64,000 bases of DNA from Anisakis pegreffii (Eukaryota; Nematoda; Chromadorea; Rhabditida; Anisakidae): NCBI GenBank assembly GCA_035041965.1, contig JAPYMA010001081.1:1-64000 (forward strand), in the 5' to 3' direction. Positions 14,301 through 27,600 of the stretch are shown here, piece after piece (the first letter of the stretch is position 1; each line of letters begins with the position of its first letter). Position numbers and translations under genes: made by a program. The notes beneath the pieces are model-generated. The model ran no database searches, was not told the DNA's origin, and worked only from the letters and a program-made list of their open reading frames with translations.

Positions 14301-15591
14301 GAACCAACCTGATGCCTCGCTTGATTCCAATAATTTTTGATATGGTAGGAACACAGTTAATGTCAGCTATACCAGGCTTCTTATGTTCAGACTTGTTAAC
14401 GAATCATTTGAGCAAAGCTTATTCTCACTCGTAGGGGGTTAATTTCGGATCAGAGTTTAGGAATGCATTCGATTCTTTATAACAGTAGGTGTAATAGTTA
14501 TGAACCAATAATTAATCAATTAATTAACTAGTGTTTTTGCCAACGTAACAGCCGTATCGCCTTGCATCCTGAATGATTGCAGTGATCTGTTAATTTCGAT
14601 GTATGATCAATGGATGAACTGTGTGATAGGTGAAAAGTGTAATAAAATAATCTTCACAAAAACGGGTCGCATTTGATTTTAAGGTGGATGTTAGATGTGA
14701 TCAAATAATGATTAAAGGTTAAGAAATGAGATTCGCAGATGAGAATGCGTATCAGGGGATGATGAATGCGATATTGAATCTGATTGAATGATTTATTATC
14801 AGTATACACACGCACCGATATAAAAGGAGCACATTTGGATGATAATTGTCGTAGTGCATAGAGATGAGCTGCGCATACCTGCATTGTGTGCATCTATAAA
14901 AGAGTAGTTGACATTATTGTTGTTAATTGATGATTGTATGAAGGTATGTCCTTGAATAGAGGATTGGCAGAGGGAACGAGTGCACCAATGAAAGAATGCA
15001 TGAAACTGAAATAATAGTTGGTATAGTGGTGGGTAAAGGGATGAATGGGTGGCTGGAAGATGTTTGTGAAGGTGAAGGTGTATTAGAGGAAGAAATTATG
15101 GTGAGTGACTAACTGACTTTCGTCATCTACCGAAAGATTCAACTGGGACAAGAAAACGATTCCAGTCAAGAAGGAGACATACCTCCTGCTGCTATTGTTG
15201 CTGTTGCTGTATGCAATTCATTCGGTCTTTACACATCCAAATTCGACGTTCCCCATCCACTCGTTCAGTTGTTCCTTTCTTCCCACTCTCTTATAAGACA
15301 ACACCACAACAAATCACTCCATTATCATCGTCGACATCACACCACCACTATTAGCAGTTGCATCGTCGTCAACAAACCAGACATTATTATTCGCATGAGA
15401 TAAAATAATTGTTCATTGAATCTGTTCTAATAAATCAGTGCATTTAGAACGATTCCACCTTAATCGATACTATCGCCTCATAAACTCCTTATCAATCAAT
15501 ATCTTCGATACTGATCAAACGTCTTCATTCGCATTCACTCAGTCGTTTATCTATGCAATTCTTTTGACATTCGCTATAGTCCATCTCAAGT
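11312..15591. other. Gene-poor intergenic region
   Basis: About 4.3 kb without a recognised gene on either strand. Composition is AT-rich with many short runs. A CT-rich imperfect repeat lies at about 12430-12535. Open frames are short and have no family motifs or splice partners. The last few hundred bases should include the promoter of the membrane-protein gene. Confidence 0.6.
12428..12535. repeat. Imperfect CAGCTCCAG-type repeat
   Basis: Multiple variants of (C/T)CAG(C/T)TCCAG(C/T)TC follow a GATGCCCAAATTTG block. The pattern resembles the simple core of an interspersed element, but no terminal repeats or target-site duplications could be assigned. Confidence 0.5.
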
Positions 15592-18500
15592 ATGACTAAA
15601 GTTGAAGTGCAGATTCGAAGTTGTTTTTGTTGTGGCCTTTCACTGGCTACAGTCTTCATCGCACTCTACACTCTCGTAAGTTCACGTTGCTTCTTTTATC
15701 CGTTTTGATCCAATTACATCGATGAAGTGATCTAATCAATTAGTTGCGTATCCTCGCCATTCAATCATAAATTGTTTATTTCTAATTGACTGTTCGTTTT
15801 TCTTCCACCACTTTCCATGAAATTCCCCTTATGACATCCTCGCATTTTGAACAGTTGAAATCAACTGATTCGTCAAATAATTAGCAACTTATCTATATGT
15901 CGATATAGGTGCCTTCAACTAAACATTGCAGAAGGTCTAAATTTAATAAGTTATTCAACTTACTCACTGAAATTCATATGAATCACTAATGATGATGCTC
16001 ACAACAATATTCACTTACTCATAAGTCACGATCGGTAATTTCATTATACTGATTTGCAATGATTCATGAACATTTCTTGCAACAACTGTTCATTCTGTAC
16101 TATCGCCCACTTTAATAGTGCTGATCATCATTATTATTACTGAATGATGATCAGTACCATTAAGGGTGGTTCTACGTTTAGCATGATTCAGTCGTTTACT
16201 TTCTAAGGCAAAACGCAACGTCAACGAAATAGAACTAAAAAAGATCATAATAATCCACGTTATGGATTGTGTTATTCGCATTCGTTTCAGAGATTGCTCC
16301 GTATTTATGTCTAAAGGTATTTATATAGATAAATGCAGAAAATCTCACTATAATGATTTTACATCCAGGTCCAGTCCAAATCAATGTAAACAACGTGGTC
16401 AAATGGTGTTCTTGAAACTGCATTTTGCTACACTGTTCTTGCTGCGATGAAGACGTGATAGTGAGACAACCAGCATATTGCTGCCCAGTTTAGATCGAAA
16501 TTCGCAAAATTGGAAGTATTGAAAATATTATTAGTGATACTTCCAAATACGTTTATGCTAACAGCTGTCTCAAATCACAATTCAGCGAACATCAATCACT
16601 GATTCAACTCTATGACAAGTAATACTGCGTATTCTAATGCCATTTTTTTGCAGCGCGATAGCGAACAAGTATTTGCGAAAGAGATTCGTTTTTGCCTGAA
16701 AATTGTTACCCATTTGGTATTGGTGGTGTTCTAGCTTGCAACCAGTTGTTTCCCATTGTGTAGGCTTGTGGTTATGACAAGTTCGAGTGAATGCTTTCTC
16801 ATCGCATGCATTTACGACGAATCCCGAATGACCACATCCGATTTCATCCGCCGTTATTTACGATTAGAACAGTTGCCTAACTAAATGACAATGAATAAAA
16901 ATGGGCACTCATCACGCTTAATTACACGTATACTTTGAAAACACGTTGATTCATGTAAGCGATGAATGCAAATTACCCATGAAGTCAGTCCATCAAAATC
17001 AAATTGAGTTCAGATTGGAACTAAATTATTCTAATTTGTGATGCGTTCAATACGGCTCATGATAAGTCACTTTTGCTTTAAACTGATCTTTCAAAGCAGA
17101 CCAACCGATCTATTTACTTTGTAACAAGCATTGCTGAAGTGATAGTTTTTCATTCAACTATTGATTGGCATCAAATAATATTGACTGGCATCAAACTGAT
17201 TATGCAAATTAGTTAGTCCTATGATCAAATAAGTAGAAGTTGAATTTTATTATTGATCATCAAAAACAATCGTAATGAGAATCAAATTGCATGCATTTTC
17301 GATTTGTTTGTGGAGAACCGCGAATAACCGAATGCTGGTTTTGTGAGTGTCTATCGCAGAAACTCGTTCTGTTTTTGCGCTTTTTAAATAACATCGCAAC
17401 TATGCGCTTAATTGTTCAGTGAATCACTTTCTTCACTGAATCCAAATCGAAAAACATTTGAATTGTCAACTGAATTAAAAACTAAAAGTCTCTCAACCGT
17501 AAAAAAGGGTATCCTTAGTAACCACGTGAATTCTATTAAAGGATAGATAGGCAGTCGGAAATAACGCTTTGAGAAGTAATCGAATTGTTTGGATTGAAAT
17601 TTTTAAATCAGAAGCAAACTGATAATGAGCTGATCCGGTTAATTTGACCCCAAAGCAGGTTTGAAACCAAAACTAGTTTCCTTGCTGAAATGAGTACTAA
17701 ACTTCGTTTTGTTAACGCTGATAGAGCAAAGTTGATAAATACAACTGGTTGAAAATTGAGGAATGAAAGTACGCGTTTGGCAGCAACGTTTCCAAAATTT
17801 TGAAGAGCAACTCTACGAATTTAGGATTTTCCTTCATAATATTTAAAAATTCATCATCAGCGTTATTGCTTATCAACAGCTAGGCACTTATTTTCTACTT
17901 CAGTGGGCAATCCGTTTATGCTGTGAATTCCAAAAAAAACGTGCATTATGAATACAGATCAATCCATTCAGCACAGTTTACGGAAGAAGAAGTGAATAAG
18001 AACTGGATTTTTAGCAGAACTGAGTGCAGATTTACACACATTCTTTGAAAAGCACTTCGACGAAATTGAGAACTTGAGAATCATTTCGATTTTTCAAACA
18101 AATACGCGTTAAATGTGGAAAATGAAATGTGAGAGATGAGAAATTGAGACTGAATTAATCCAATCGAATTTAGAACAAATCTAATGCGATCAAACAAGAA
18201 TGATGCAAAAAGGAAACGATCGATAGAAATTTCCGTTTTTCGATACCGAAATTCATTCTATCGACATCTTAACACGATCTCAAACGTTTTCTCATATTTA
18301 TCCTAATCCACATGATTCAATTCAAGACGTTATGAAGTGTGACAAGACGACAACTATAATCACCCGATCGCGCCCTAAAAAATCGCATTCCATCTCTTCC
18401 AGAAGATGTATTTTTTAATCGTACAAAAAATTATTTAAGAACTGTTTGTTTCTTAAATAATTTTTTATAAGATCAATTCACGGCCTCATGCACTCTTTTG

Positions 18501-20680
18501 CAACTTGAGTGTCTGCATGAATATTCGATGATAGATGCATGAAAAATCTGTAAGTAACTCGTCAAGCGGTAATCGCACGGAGAGTCTGTCTCAATTATTG
18601 TAATTGGCCTTCCACTCGATGTCGACCGATTCCCTAAGCCATTGACCTTCTAGTCGATATCGAACGATTGTCCTCGAACAATTCTAAATAATCGTCTTGT
18701 TCGACGATTTGATTGCAATTAAAATTAAACCGAAAACCTGCACTCTTAATTCCTCGCCAAATTTTGACTAATTTTCCATGAGAATTGACGGTATTTCAGC
18801 TGCTCTATTCGTTGCTAACAGGACTAGCTGGTTGGGGTCTTTCGGATACCACTGCAAATGGCGATCTGTCTCACTACAACAGCTGTGAACTCGAAGCTCA
18901 AGGCAAAATCCGTGCAGGTTCCTTTTAAAATTTTCATGAACATACGCATGATACATGGATTTATTCAGGCGATTCACAAGTCATTTGAAGTTTACGAGGA
19001 ATTAGGGAATTATTAAGTTGATGAAGTTGTTGCAGATAATCGAAAGTTGACGTTCCATGAAGGCACCACAACGGTAGTGGTCGCCGACTCGACATCTTAT
19101 CATTGTTCGTTCGGTCTGTACACGGAGGAACTGAAATTCTCTTATGCTTGTGAGCTTTTTGCTTGAATCCTTATGAGAGCACTGAGAAGCATTCTCCAGA
19201 GCAAATGTGTATAATTATTGACAGCCAACTTATTGCTAGTGTGTCATAAATGAATTTAATTTCTGCGGCAGATCATGCTGAATATCGTATCGATGTTGAC
19301 TTGAAGCCATGTTTCATATGGACTGAAAAGATATCTAGTTTTTACTGAGAATATAAGAAAATTTAATAAGTAAACAATTATTCAGGGAGGAAGTTTACGT
19401 TAATAGTGGATATTATCCTTTACATAATGCTCATCATTGCCAGTATCGTACTGTTGATTGGACTTGCAACCTATGTTGAATGGTTATTGCTGCCGTGGAT
19501 ATTTCTGATGGTTTTGGATATCATTCGCGGATTAATTTCCGTTTTCTTCATATTCTTTTTTGCACACGTGAGTGCATTTCTGATTGAACAGTGACTATTT
19601 TGTGACATTATGAAAATGTTTATTAGAATTTTCGAAAACTGAAAGTCACATCTCCAAAGCGGACACACTTCATTGGTAGCAAAATAAATGAACAGTGATG
19701 CATTCTAATGCTTTTCGATGCCTCATATTCTGTTTGTTCCTAATATGCTATGTGCTATATTCATTCTTGCTGCAGTCTTGCAAACGCAAATAAAGACATT
19801 TTTTAGTGGAATTTGGCACGAATTGCAACAGGAATCTTTTTCTTGGGTTTACAATTCTTTCACGTAAGTTCATTCTTTTAAAAATGAATGAAATGTGCTG
19901 ATTACAGTTCACTTCTTCACCTTAATATTATTATATGATGCAACTCTTTCTCGCCTCAACGCCATTCGTCCTTATCTCGGAATACGTCTGTTCTATCAAT
20001 CAAAAGTGGCATAATCAAATTAGCTCATGTCAAAATGATCTTGTTGAATGCACAAATTGAATTTTCAGATTTCATTACTAATGATAATGGTTGCCAAATT
20101 CCAACGAATGTATAATCGTAACCGAGGAAATGTGATCGATGCAGATAAACAGGTTTTTCAATTCAATTATATTTTGATTAAATTGATACTTATTAAATTT
20201 AGTGATCATTATATAGTTATCGATCTTGTTTTTGAATTTTTTACATGGTAATAGGCCGATTTCAACTCCTATCTGCTACCAAATCTTATCTTAATAGTTC
20301 ACACGTTTGCTTGATGGCGATCTGAACTGATAACATGGACAATCAAAGTGATAAATAGTAGAAGAGTGAAGCTGGATCTTTGAAATGCGGTGCGAAAACA
20401 GCCATGAAGTGTAAATACAAGCATAAAAATGTATTGAAATTTCGACTAGAATAATTAAAATAAAACAACTCTTGATGCTGCACCCAGTTCGAATGTGTTA
20501 AACGAAATATTGCAGTACGATATCCGAACAGGAGGTTATCCAACTTTGCCTTCAAATTATGCATATTCACCGCAAACGAGAAGAGCCGATCCACGCGATG
20601 CGTATTATCCAGAGCAACAAATACGCGATCAAAGAGCCTACGATTCCATGTACCGACAGCAGCAATACGGCAGATACTGA
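15592..20680 (+). CDS. Four-pass membrane protein, nematode family of unknown function
   Basis: Exons: 15592-15675, 18800-18917, 19036-19149, a possible exon 19272-19337, 19386-19567, 19807-19863, 20069-20152 and 20516-20680. Phases agree with or without the fourth exon; with it the protein is 289 aa. Residues 1-28 carry a cysteine-rich start (RSCFCCGLSLAT) leading into the first membrane segment. A non-cytoplasmic domain with cysteines (NSCELE, YHCSFGLY) follows. Three further hydrophobic segments start at IVDIILYIMLIIASIVLL, LLLPWIFLMVL and IATGIFFLGLQFF. The tail is hydrophilic and rich in Tyr, Arg and Gln, ending QQQYGRY. The layout recalls nematode proteins of the DUF7027 type, but I do not recognise a named gene and assign no function. 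The first intron is 3.1 kb and contains two hairpins. The donor of exon 19272-19337 is weak. Confidence 0.8.
16110..16165 (+). repeat. Inverted repeat, hairpin with 23-nt arms
   Basis: Arms 16110-16132 and 16143-16165 pair with one mismatch and two G-T pairs around a 10-nt loop. The core is CTGATCATCATT facing AATGATGATCAG. Pairing may extend outward with a one-base bulge (CCCAC against GTGG). It lies in intron 1 of the membrane-protein gene. It could be a small-RNA precursor or the fold of a small mobile element. Confidence 0.75.
18425..18466. repeat. Perfect 17-bp inverted repeat with 8-nt loop
   Basis: AAAAAATTATTTAAGAA at 18425-18441 is exactly mirrored by its complement at 18450-18466. 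It lies near the end of intron 1 of the membrane-protein gene. It is AT-rich, so chance formation is more plausible than for the hairpin at 16110. Confidence 0.9.
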
Positions 20681-22203
20681 TCCAAATAACACTATCAGTA
20701 AAACAACTCTATAAAAATGTCATATACTAAAGAAAAATGCAAATATATATATATGTAGCTATGTGAATTGATGTGTCAAAACTTGATACGACCAATAATA
20801 GTGTTATGAACAAATTAGCTCAATTTGTTGCACTGTCGACCAAATGAATGACGCAGATTTTTTTATTGTTCTTATTCATAATTTTGAAATTCAGAGAATT
20901 ACTTCGTTGTGTAAATCGATAAGAGCACTTCGGTGATATTGATGTTTTAAGTTTACCACTATAATATCATGATGATACGATCACCGATTTTATAATGATA
21001 ATAATGTTGTTGTTTTCATCGTTATTATTGCGATTAACGTTATTACTATTACCACAATTAGCACTTTAACCAACAATACATTGTCGGTGATATTTTCATG
21101 ACGTGATATCCTCTTCGGATTTTTCAGTACGGCAACGCTTCTCGGCATGAAGTCACACTTGCTCGACTTTTATTATTTGATATAGATGCATGGCATTTTT
21201 GCCATTGTTATTATTAGTATCATTATCTATGCAAAATGATCATTCCTTTTATGTGTTTATGATTATCGCCATTTAGGAACATTGAACGATCTGAACGCTC
21301 CCTAATAAAATCCTAACGAACAAGAGAGAGACTTGAAACATTATGTTAGTGTTTGAATAAATAACTTATGAAGTTTTTTCTGAAGGTGTTCGCAGACAAA
21401 AACAGATGCATATTTTACGATTCGTGAGTTCTACGATTTATCTTGCAGTAATGATTATATAATATTACAAAAGTGCAACAAAAAGTTACGCAGAGCTGAG
21501 AAAGTTATTTTGCGCATTCCACGTATGAAACTGGCCAGAATACGATATTCTCATTTTTGTGCGAGTTTTTTCCCACAAAATATTATTATTAACATAAAGG
21601 TGAACAATAACACATCATATTGATTCAACCAATCGACGGTAATCACACCCCATTCGCCTCGTTCGGCCAAGACGCAGATTTCATCTCGATGGGTCATTTC
21701 AAGAAAAAAGAAGCATTTTTTGGAATGTAAAGTGCTGCAATTCGATAGGTTTCCTGGAATTCCGAGGTATCCAAGGGAAATCTCCGCAAAATTTTCTTCG
21801 GAATGCCTCGATTTTTCTTGAAACTGAGAAGAATTTCGCGAGACACACCTTCCCGTTATTTTCCGAAATTTTCAGTTTCATCTCGACATTTGAGATAGAA
21901 ATGGGTCAAACTTTTTGGTCTTATTTAGTTAGTTCGAGAAGCGTATCGATCATCCTTTTCTATATTTCATGTTGTTATCATAAATTGTACAACGAAAATT
22001 TTTCATGTTATTATTTTTATAATATGTTAAAACCGCGATATTATAATCTCACTGCCACTGTACAATAATATATTTAAATTGTTATTCTCCTTTGCCTGTT
22101 TTAAAATCTTTTCCTCTTCCCCAACAATAGTTGGGGTAGTATATTCGCCAGATAGTATTAAACTGTATTATACTACTTTATACATATTGACATGCGAATA
22201 AAA

Positions 22204-22225
22204 TATTATTATTATTATTATTATT
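22204..22225. repeat. (TAT)n microsatellite
   Basis: About seven uninterrupted units of a T-A-T trinucleotide, following an AATAAAATATT segment. Confidence 0.9.
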
Positions 22226-22985
22226 CCGTCTCGGTTCGAAAGTATCTCAAAACATGCTTTTAGCATATTCAATAAGATGAAACGTATTCGCAGGCCGTGT
22301 AAAATAATTGTGGATGTAGCAAATCAAGAGCATTAACTGAAAAAAAACTTATCAAGCTTGGTGACTACAAAAGGAATCAGTATTTTACTTCTGTGGACTG
22401 TATCTTGCAGATAACCATTTCACAAATAGAGTGATTCATTTTCTACGTTCATCAGCAGTTCATTATTATGAATGTGTGTTGGAAGTACATGGACATTATT
22501 TGATGAATTTAGAAATGCAATGTGAAGAATCATTTAATTACATGACTACCTCGATTATAAATCAAGTTATGATTAGCTCGTAGTAGATCACTACTCAAAA
22601 TTTTACGTAATAAAATAAAGCTCTTCAATGAGTACAAAACAGAATAATACTCATCTATATCACACTACTGACAAATTTGAACAAAACGGAAAAAAGCCAA
22701 AAAAAGAACAATCAAAATGAAAAATAAAAACCAAGCAATAATACAAAATAAATATCAAAAAGCGAAGTTCGCAACAATACAAACAGACTCTAAAACCAAG
22801 AGTTATCGAACAAATTCACCGACACTCAGTGAAACGGTTTAAGAATTAAGTAAGTATTCAAACGTCTTCAAAAAAATTCTCTAGAACGAAAATTTTCCAC
22901 ACAAATCAGCGACAGGAAATAAAATGCAACAAGCAGAATCACACCAAAAAGTTTAAGAATGTACAGAAAAGGGCAGTTACTTTGG

Positions 22986-23074
22986 TTGGTAAACTAACGC
23001 AACCAACAATTTTGCTTGACAAAGTAACGCAATCGAAAATTTTGTTCGATAAAGCAATTCAGTTGATAAATTTG
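22986..23074. repeat. Three imperfect tandem units of about 30 bp
   Basis: The pattern GTAAACTAACGCAACCAACAA, then ACAAAGTAACGCAATCGAAAA, then GATAAAGCAATTCAGTTGATA recurs in order, each followed by TTTTG or TTTG. Identity is moderate and decreases with each copy. No coding content is visible. Confidence 0.6.
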
Positions 23075-23824
23075 AAGCGAATTTAACTATGAACTTAAAC
23101 CAAACAATATGGACGGATTAAATGTTGAACTTATTGAATGAATTAAAATATTTTTAACGTTTTATAAAGTTTCTAAATCGAATTCAGATTTGCATAGTCA
23201 CTGCGTTAAACGTACTGATATTTTTCGTTATTTCAGAATTTCCAAATACATTGTACTCAACAACTCAACAAGTTATAATATACACTTACGATTAGTTCTG
23301 CGCCGAAATAAACATTGACGAAAAGATGCCTCGAATTTCGGACGGCTTTGATTATGCACATCCACGAACGCCAAATCCGGGCGAATTTCAAAACTACACA
23401 TCGCTTATTCGACTTAAGTAATGAAAATTCTAACGGAATTTCGACGAAACAACATGATACTAAAACGAACTCAGCAGAATAATCCGAGATGATAGAGGAG
23501 GGAACAATTTCATTCATTACCTTTTCCAACACTGATAAATATCCTCCACTGTTAACAATCACTTAACAAGTTTTCTACCCGAGTTCATCTAATTCGAAGC
23601 ATTCTAAAACCCAACATAGCAACCATTCTGCATTCAAAACTCAACCATTCAGAGCTCATACGGTCGGCTGGACGCCCACTAAGAGCAAAATTTGAATCAC
23701 AAAACACATTCCTACAAAAAGTCACATCTTGTACATTACATTATACTCAAGCTAAAGCACCATATAAGTATTTCAATAGTGCATTTATAACTGAGACTAG
23801 TGTATTGCAAGAACGGAAAAAAAT

Positions 23825-23930
23825 TCGGGGGCACTCACAGACGAAATTTCGCAGTCGGGGACCCCGAAAACACGGTCGGCTCAAAAAATGTCGGGACTGG
23901 AGTCCCCGAAATTCCCGATCCCTGCAACAC
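23825..23930. repeat. GC-rich palindromic patch
   Basis: In otherwise AT-rich DNA this patch contains TCGGGGACCCCGA, a perfect 6-bp inverted repeat around one base, and GGGACTGGAGTCCC, a perfect 6-bp inverted repeat around GG. These are embedded among CGAAATT and CCGAAAA words. It may be part of an old element inserted from elsewhere. The minus-strand open frame here looks like a by-product of GC content. Confidence 0.55.
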
Positions 23931-24657
23931 ACTAATTGAGACCAATCGAAGCAAAACGGATATGAATACGATATACCTACATCACGACATAATACATTCT
24001 TTAAAAACGATAACTCACGATAAAGTTAAAAAAACGATCGTTTTCATATTCAAACGATACAACAAGTGTATTTCACCTTATCGGCTTAAACTAGTGCATT
24101 ATATTAGCAATACGCTTAACAATGAACCAGCACGTTTTTAACAAACACAATGACAGTCAGGCTCATTGCAAGCCTTCAAAATGACCTACATCAACACTTT
24201 GAACATCAACACATAACGAATTTAGTTCATACCCGATGACATTCAATCGAAAATGACCTTCTTATATTCGGCAACTGCACAAATTCCATTTGCTTGGATG
24301 ATGTTATATCATAACGTTTACATGGCTTGTTCAATCGGATATTCATATATACATATATATTACTGTAAACGCTACCGTTTCTCTTTATGCTTTTGACTGT
24401 ATGGACCACTGCGTGGAGTGAACGAATGTGTTCGTTGAACCAAACTTCTGCAATATTACAAATCTTCACTCAGTTCCATTCTTCCACTTTATCCCTCAAC
24501 AATAGAGATTATTCCTCGAAAATACTGCAGGGCAAATGTTCTTTCATCGAAAATTTCCAAGAACTTAAAAAAAGATCGGAGAGAAATGACAGACAAACGC
24601 ATTACTTTTGGACGAAGCTATGCAAGTGGATAAAATCGATGAATTAAAAAATGACAA

Positions 24658-27600
24658 TTACCGTTGGTTATTGAAAGTGAATGAAGTATTGTGATGATAA
24701 ATTAATGACGAATCAACGGGTTTTGCGAATGGGATAACGCCGTTATCGAGTTGACTCAAATGCGCCGAATAGCAATCTATTTGTGTGCATCCTTTCCGTT
24801 TACTTCCCGATACCGAGAATATTCGTTCAGCATCTATCCCAGCACCCGCATATACTGCGATATCCTTACTGCTGCCGTACGCTGCATGAATGCAAATTCC
24901 CATATCGAGCAGCGATTTCAGATGTAACGTTTTCTGCCTTAAAAAAGAATTTAATTCAATATTTTACCGGTAATAACACAAATTTAGTGGAGAACACTAG
25001 ACATTAACAAGTCAAAATTTCAGTTTGTTAAGAAACTTTTTTAAAAAAACTTGTTGTCAAATTTCATGGGAATAAATGTGAACAGAAAACCGAACATAAT
25101 TTCTACTAAAGCCAAAATGCATTGAATTGTGAATTCGCCACTAAATACAATGCATGGAAACTGAATTATTGAAGTGCGTCAGTAAGAAATTTGATTGAAA
25201 TTCAAAAGATAATTTGAATTCACCTCAGTGGATCAGTTGAGAATGAAGGAGTGAAGAACAGAAGTGCATGAGGAAAATTGTGCAATGCTAGCCATGCGCC
25301 AACAACTCGTTGTTGCATGTCTGGCCTTGCTGTTAAATAGATTATCAAATAGCCCTGAAATGACATTTACAAGTAAATAAACCAGTAGCTTGCAAACTTT
25401 AAACATATCAACATGTCTAGTAGTATCACCGTTCGAAAAGATGATGTGAGGATAATTGAAAAATATTTGAAAGATATGTGAATAATAACGAATAAACTAA
25501 ACCAAACAGTGTAAAACAAAACAGACCAAATCATGCCAGAATCGAACAACATCAACAGCACCAGGTCTTACTCGAGGATCACGGCCAGTAACCGAAACAG
25601 AAGCGGTCAATGAGCCGTCAACACTGAATACAACGAATTTTGTTCCTTTTGGTACCACTGCAACAAATAAGTCCAAATACGATCGGTCACCATGAACGAT
25701 CATTTTAACGCAATGAATACCAACCGGTAGACGATTACCCATCTGAAATTGGTGAAAACATCGGAATGCGATTTGATAATTCTCAAAAACTGATAAATAA
25801 TTCAGTTTTTTGTATGTTTAAATTTCTGAAACTGAACAAAATTCCATTGTTCTTAAGTCAGTTCACTAGACGCTGGACCATTTTCTGGGAATGAGAGCTT
25901 CATAAAATTACCGAAAATGAAATTCGTCCATGTGAATCAGTGGTATCGGTAGCGATCAACTCCCAGTCCGCACCAACCGGATAAACGTAAGCGGATATCT
26001 TTTCACGAGACAGAGCTACCAGATCAACAGGTCCATAGCAAAACCGTGCTTGAATTTGTTGCTCTGCACCTTCCACTACGATTACATCGTTACCTCGATG
26101 ATTCGGAGCCAAATTTGTCACCTGACAAAGTTTTAACAATAAACTGATTCAATGAATAAACATATATCACAAGTTCAACTCGTTCAATGGAACTTGCTCA
26201 CAGTGCACGAACATACTTCAGTTCTCGGTGACAGAACCGAAAATCATGCCTGCTCATTTCACTCAATCAAGTGCTCTGTAACAATTCATGAACTATTGAA
26301 AAAGATAATTCATCTCAGATGTGGGACCAAGCATCCGACTGAGTTTAAATAAAAACAAACGATCATTTGTGTATATCTGCAAACCACCGAAATCGAATCA
26401 ATCGAACTAATCAAACCTTGAATTTAGTTCTTCTTCTATTCCACAATGGTGGTTCCATTTGAATTTGTGACGGTATCGTTGACATGTTCGTTAACGCAGC
26501 TAGTACAGGCGGTTCTTCCGATCGCATAAATTGTCTTTAAAATACGTTCATACAACATAAGATTGTCAATCACCCTACTGCATCAATGAAGCAACATATT
26601 CTGATGGTTACCATACTAACTGAATGGAAATGAACTATACCTGAATGCATGGTGATGGAATAGTCTGAATGATTGAAATTTATAAAATTACATCAAATGA
26701 AAAAAAGAACTTAGAATTAATGAAATAGAATGAAGCAAAAACCTGAGAATGAAAGCAGCAACATCTGAACTTTCCCAATAAGATGCATGCAAAATGTTAG
26801 GTAAAGCAGAAGACGGTAAAGCAACCATTGCATGTGGACAATGCAGTGTGTGATCAATTCGTCTTGTACCCCATAACAGCGATGCATCAAGAGCACTGAA
26901 ATTTGCAAACAGATATGAACTCATTCATACTGCGAGATAAGCGAAATAATCCCATACACTCCTTAATACAACTTTACCACAGATCAAACCTTTTCCCTCT
27001 AAAAAAATCAAGGTCCTATGAAGCCAACAATGAAAAATTTTGATGAACGATTCATGCAAATGAGTGGATAAAGACGATGGATGAATGATAGGCGTATCGA
27101 ATACAATCACCTATCAAAATGGATGTGATGACCGTCGCCAAGTGGATAACGCTGATACTGAGGAACGTTCATCGGAGGTAATATAGCCAGATGCGAATTC
27201 AGAACTGGTTCCAATCGAGCACCGCACGGATCAAGTGCATAATAGAGATTAAATAACTGACCACAATCCAACGGTTCAACACCTATAATTAATTCATTCA
27301 TCCTTTTACACCGCTCAACTTCATGTCGCAGGTGCTGATGATGCTCGATATGGTGATGGTATCAGCTGAATATTGAGGAGTTTTGTTTGGAGTGGAGACC
27401 ATGCAAAGGATTATATTCAGTGAAGCATCAAAATTCAGATGAGGATATCCAATTTCGCAGTTTCAAGGATATGTCGTCATTAGTGTAGGTAGATAAAAAA
27501 AGAATAGGTCTCCTGGTGCTCAAAAAGAGGATAAACACGACTGAACTTCTATCAGCTCTGCTTAAATTCAATTACAAAGCACTCACCAATGCCGAACATT

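Larger units (their letters stand above)
20681..24657. other. Intergenic region between convergent genes, repeat-rich
   Basis: About 4 kb between the membrane-protein stop and the 3' end of the minus-strand PI transfer gene. No gene was recognised. Contents include a (TAT)n run at 22204-22225, an imperfect tandem repeat at 22986-23074, and a GC-rich palindromic patch at 23825-23930. The interval 21680-21900 holds diverged repeated pieces around TTTCATCTCGA. Short open frames lack motifs. Confidence 0.6.

Noticed and set aside
23747..23932. Minus-strand frame rich in Arg and Cys
   Set aside because: It lies over the GC-rich palindromic patch and shows no family motif or splice partner.
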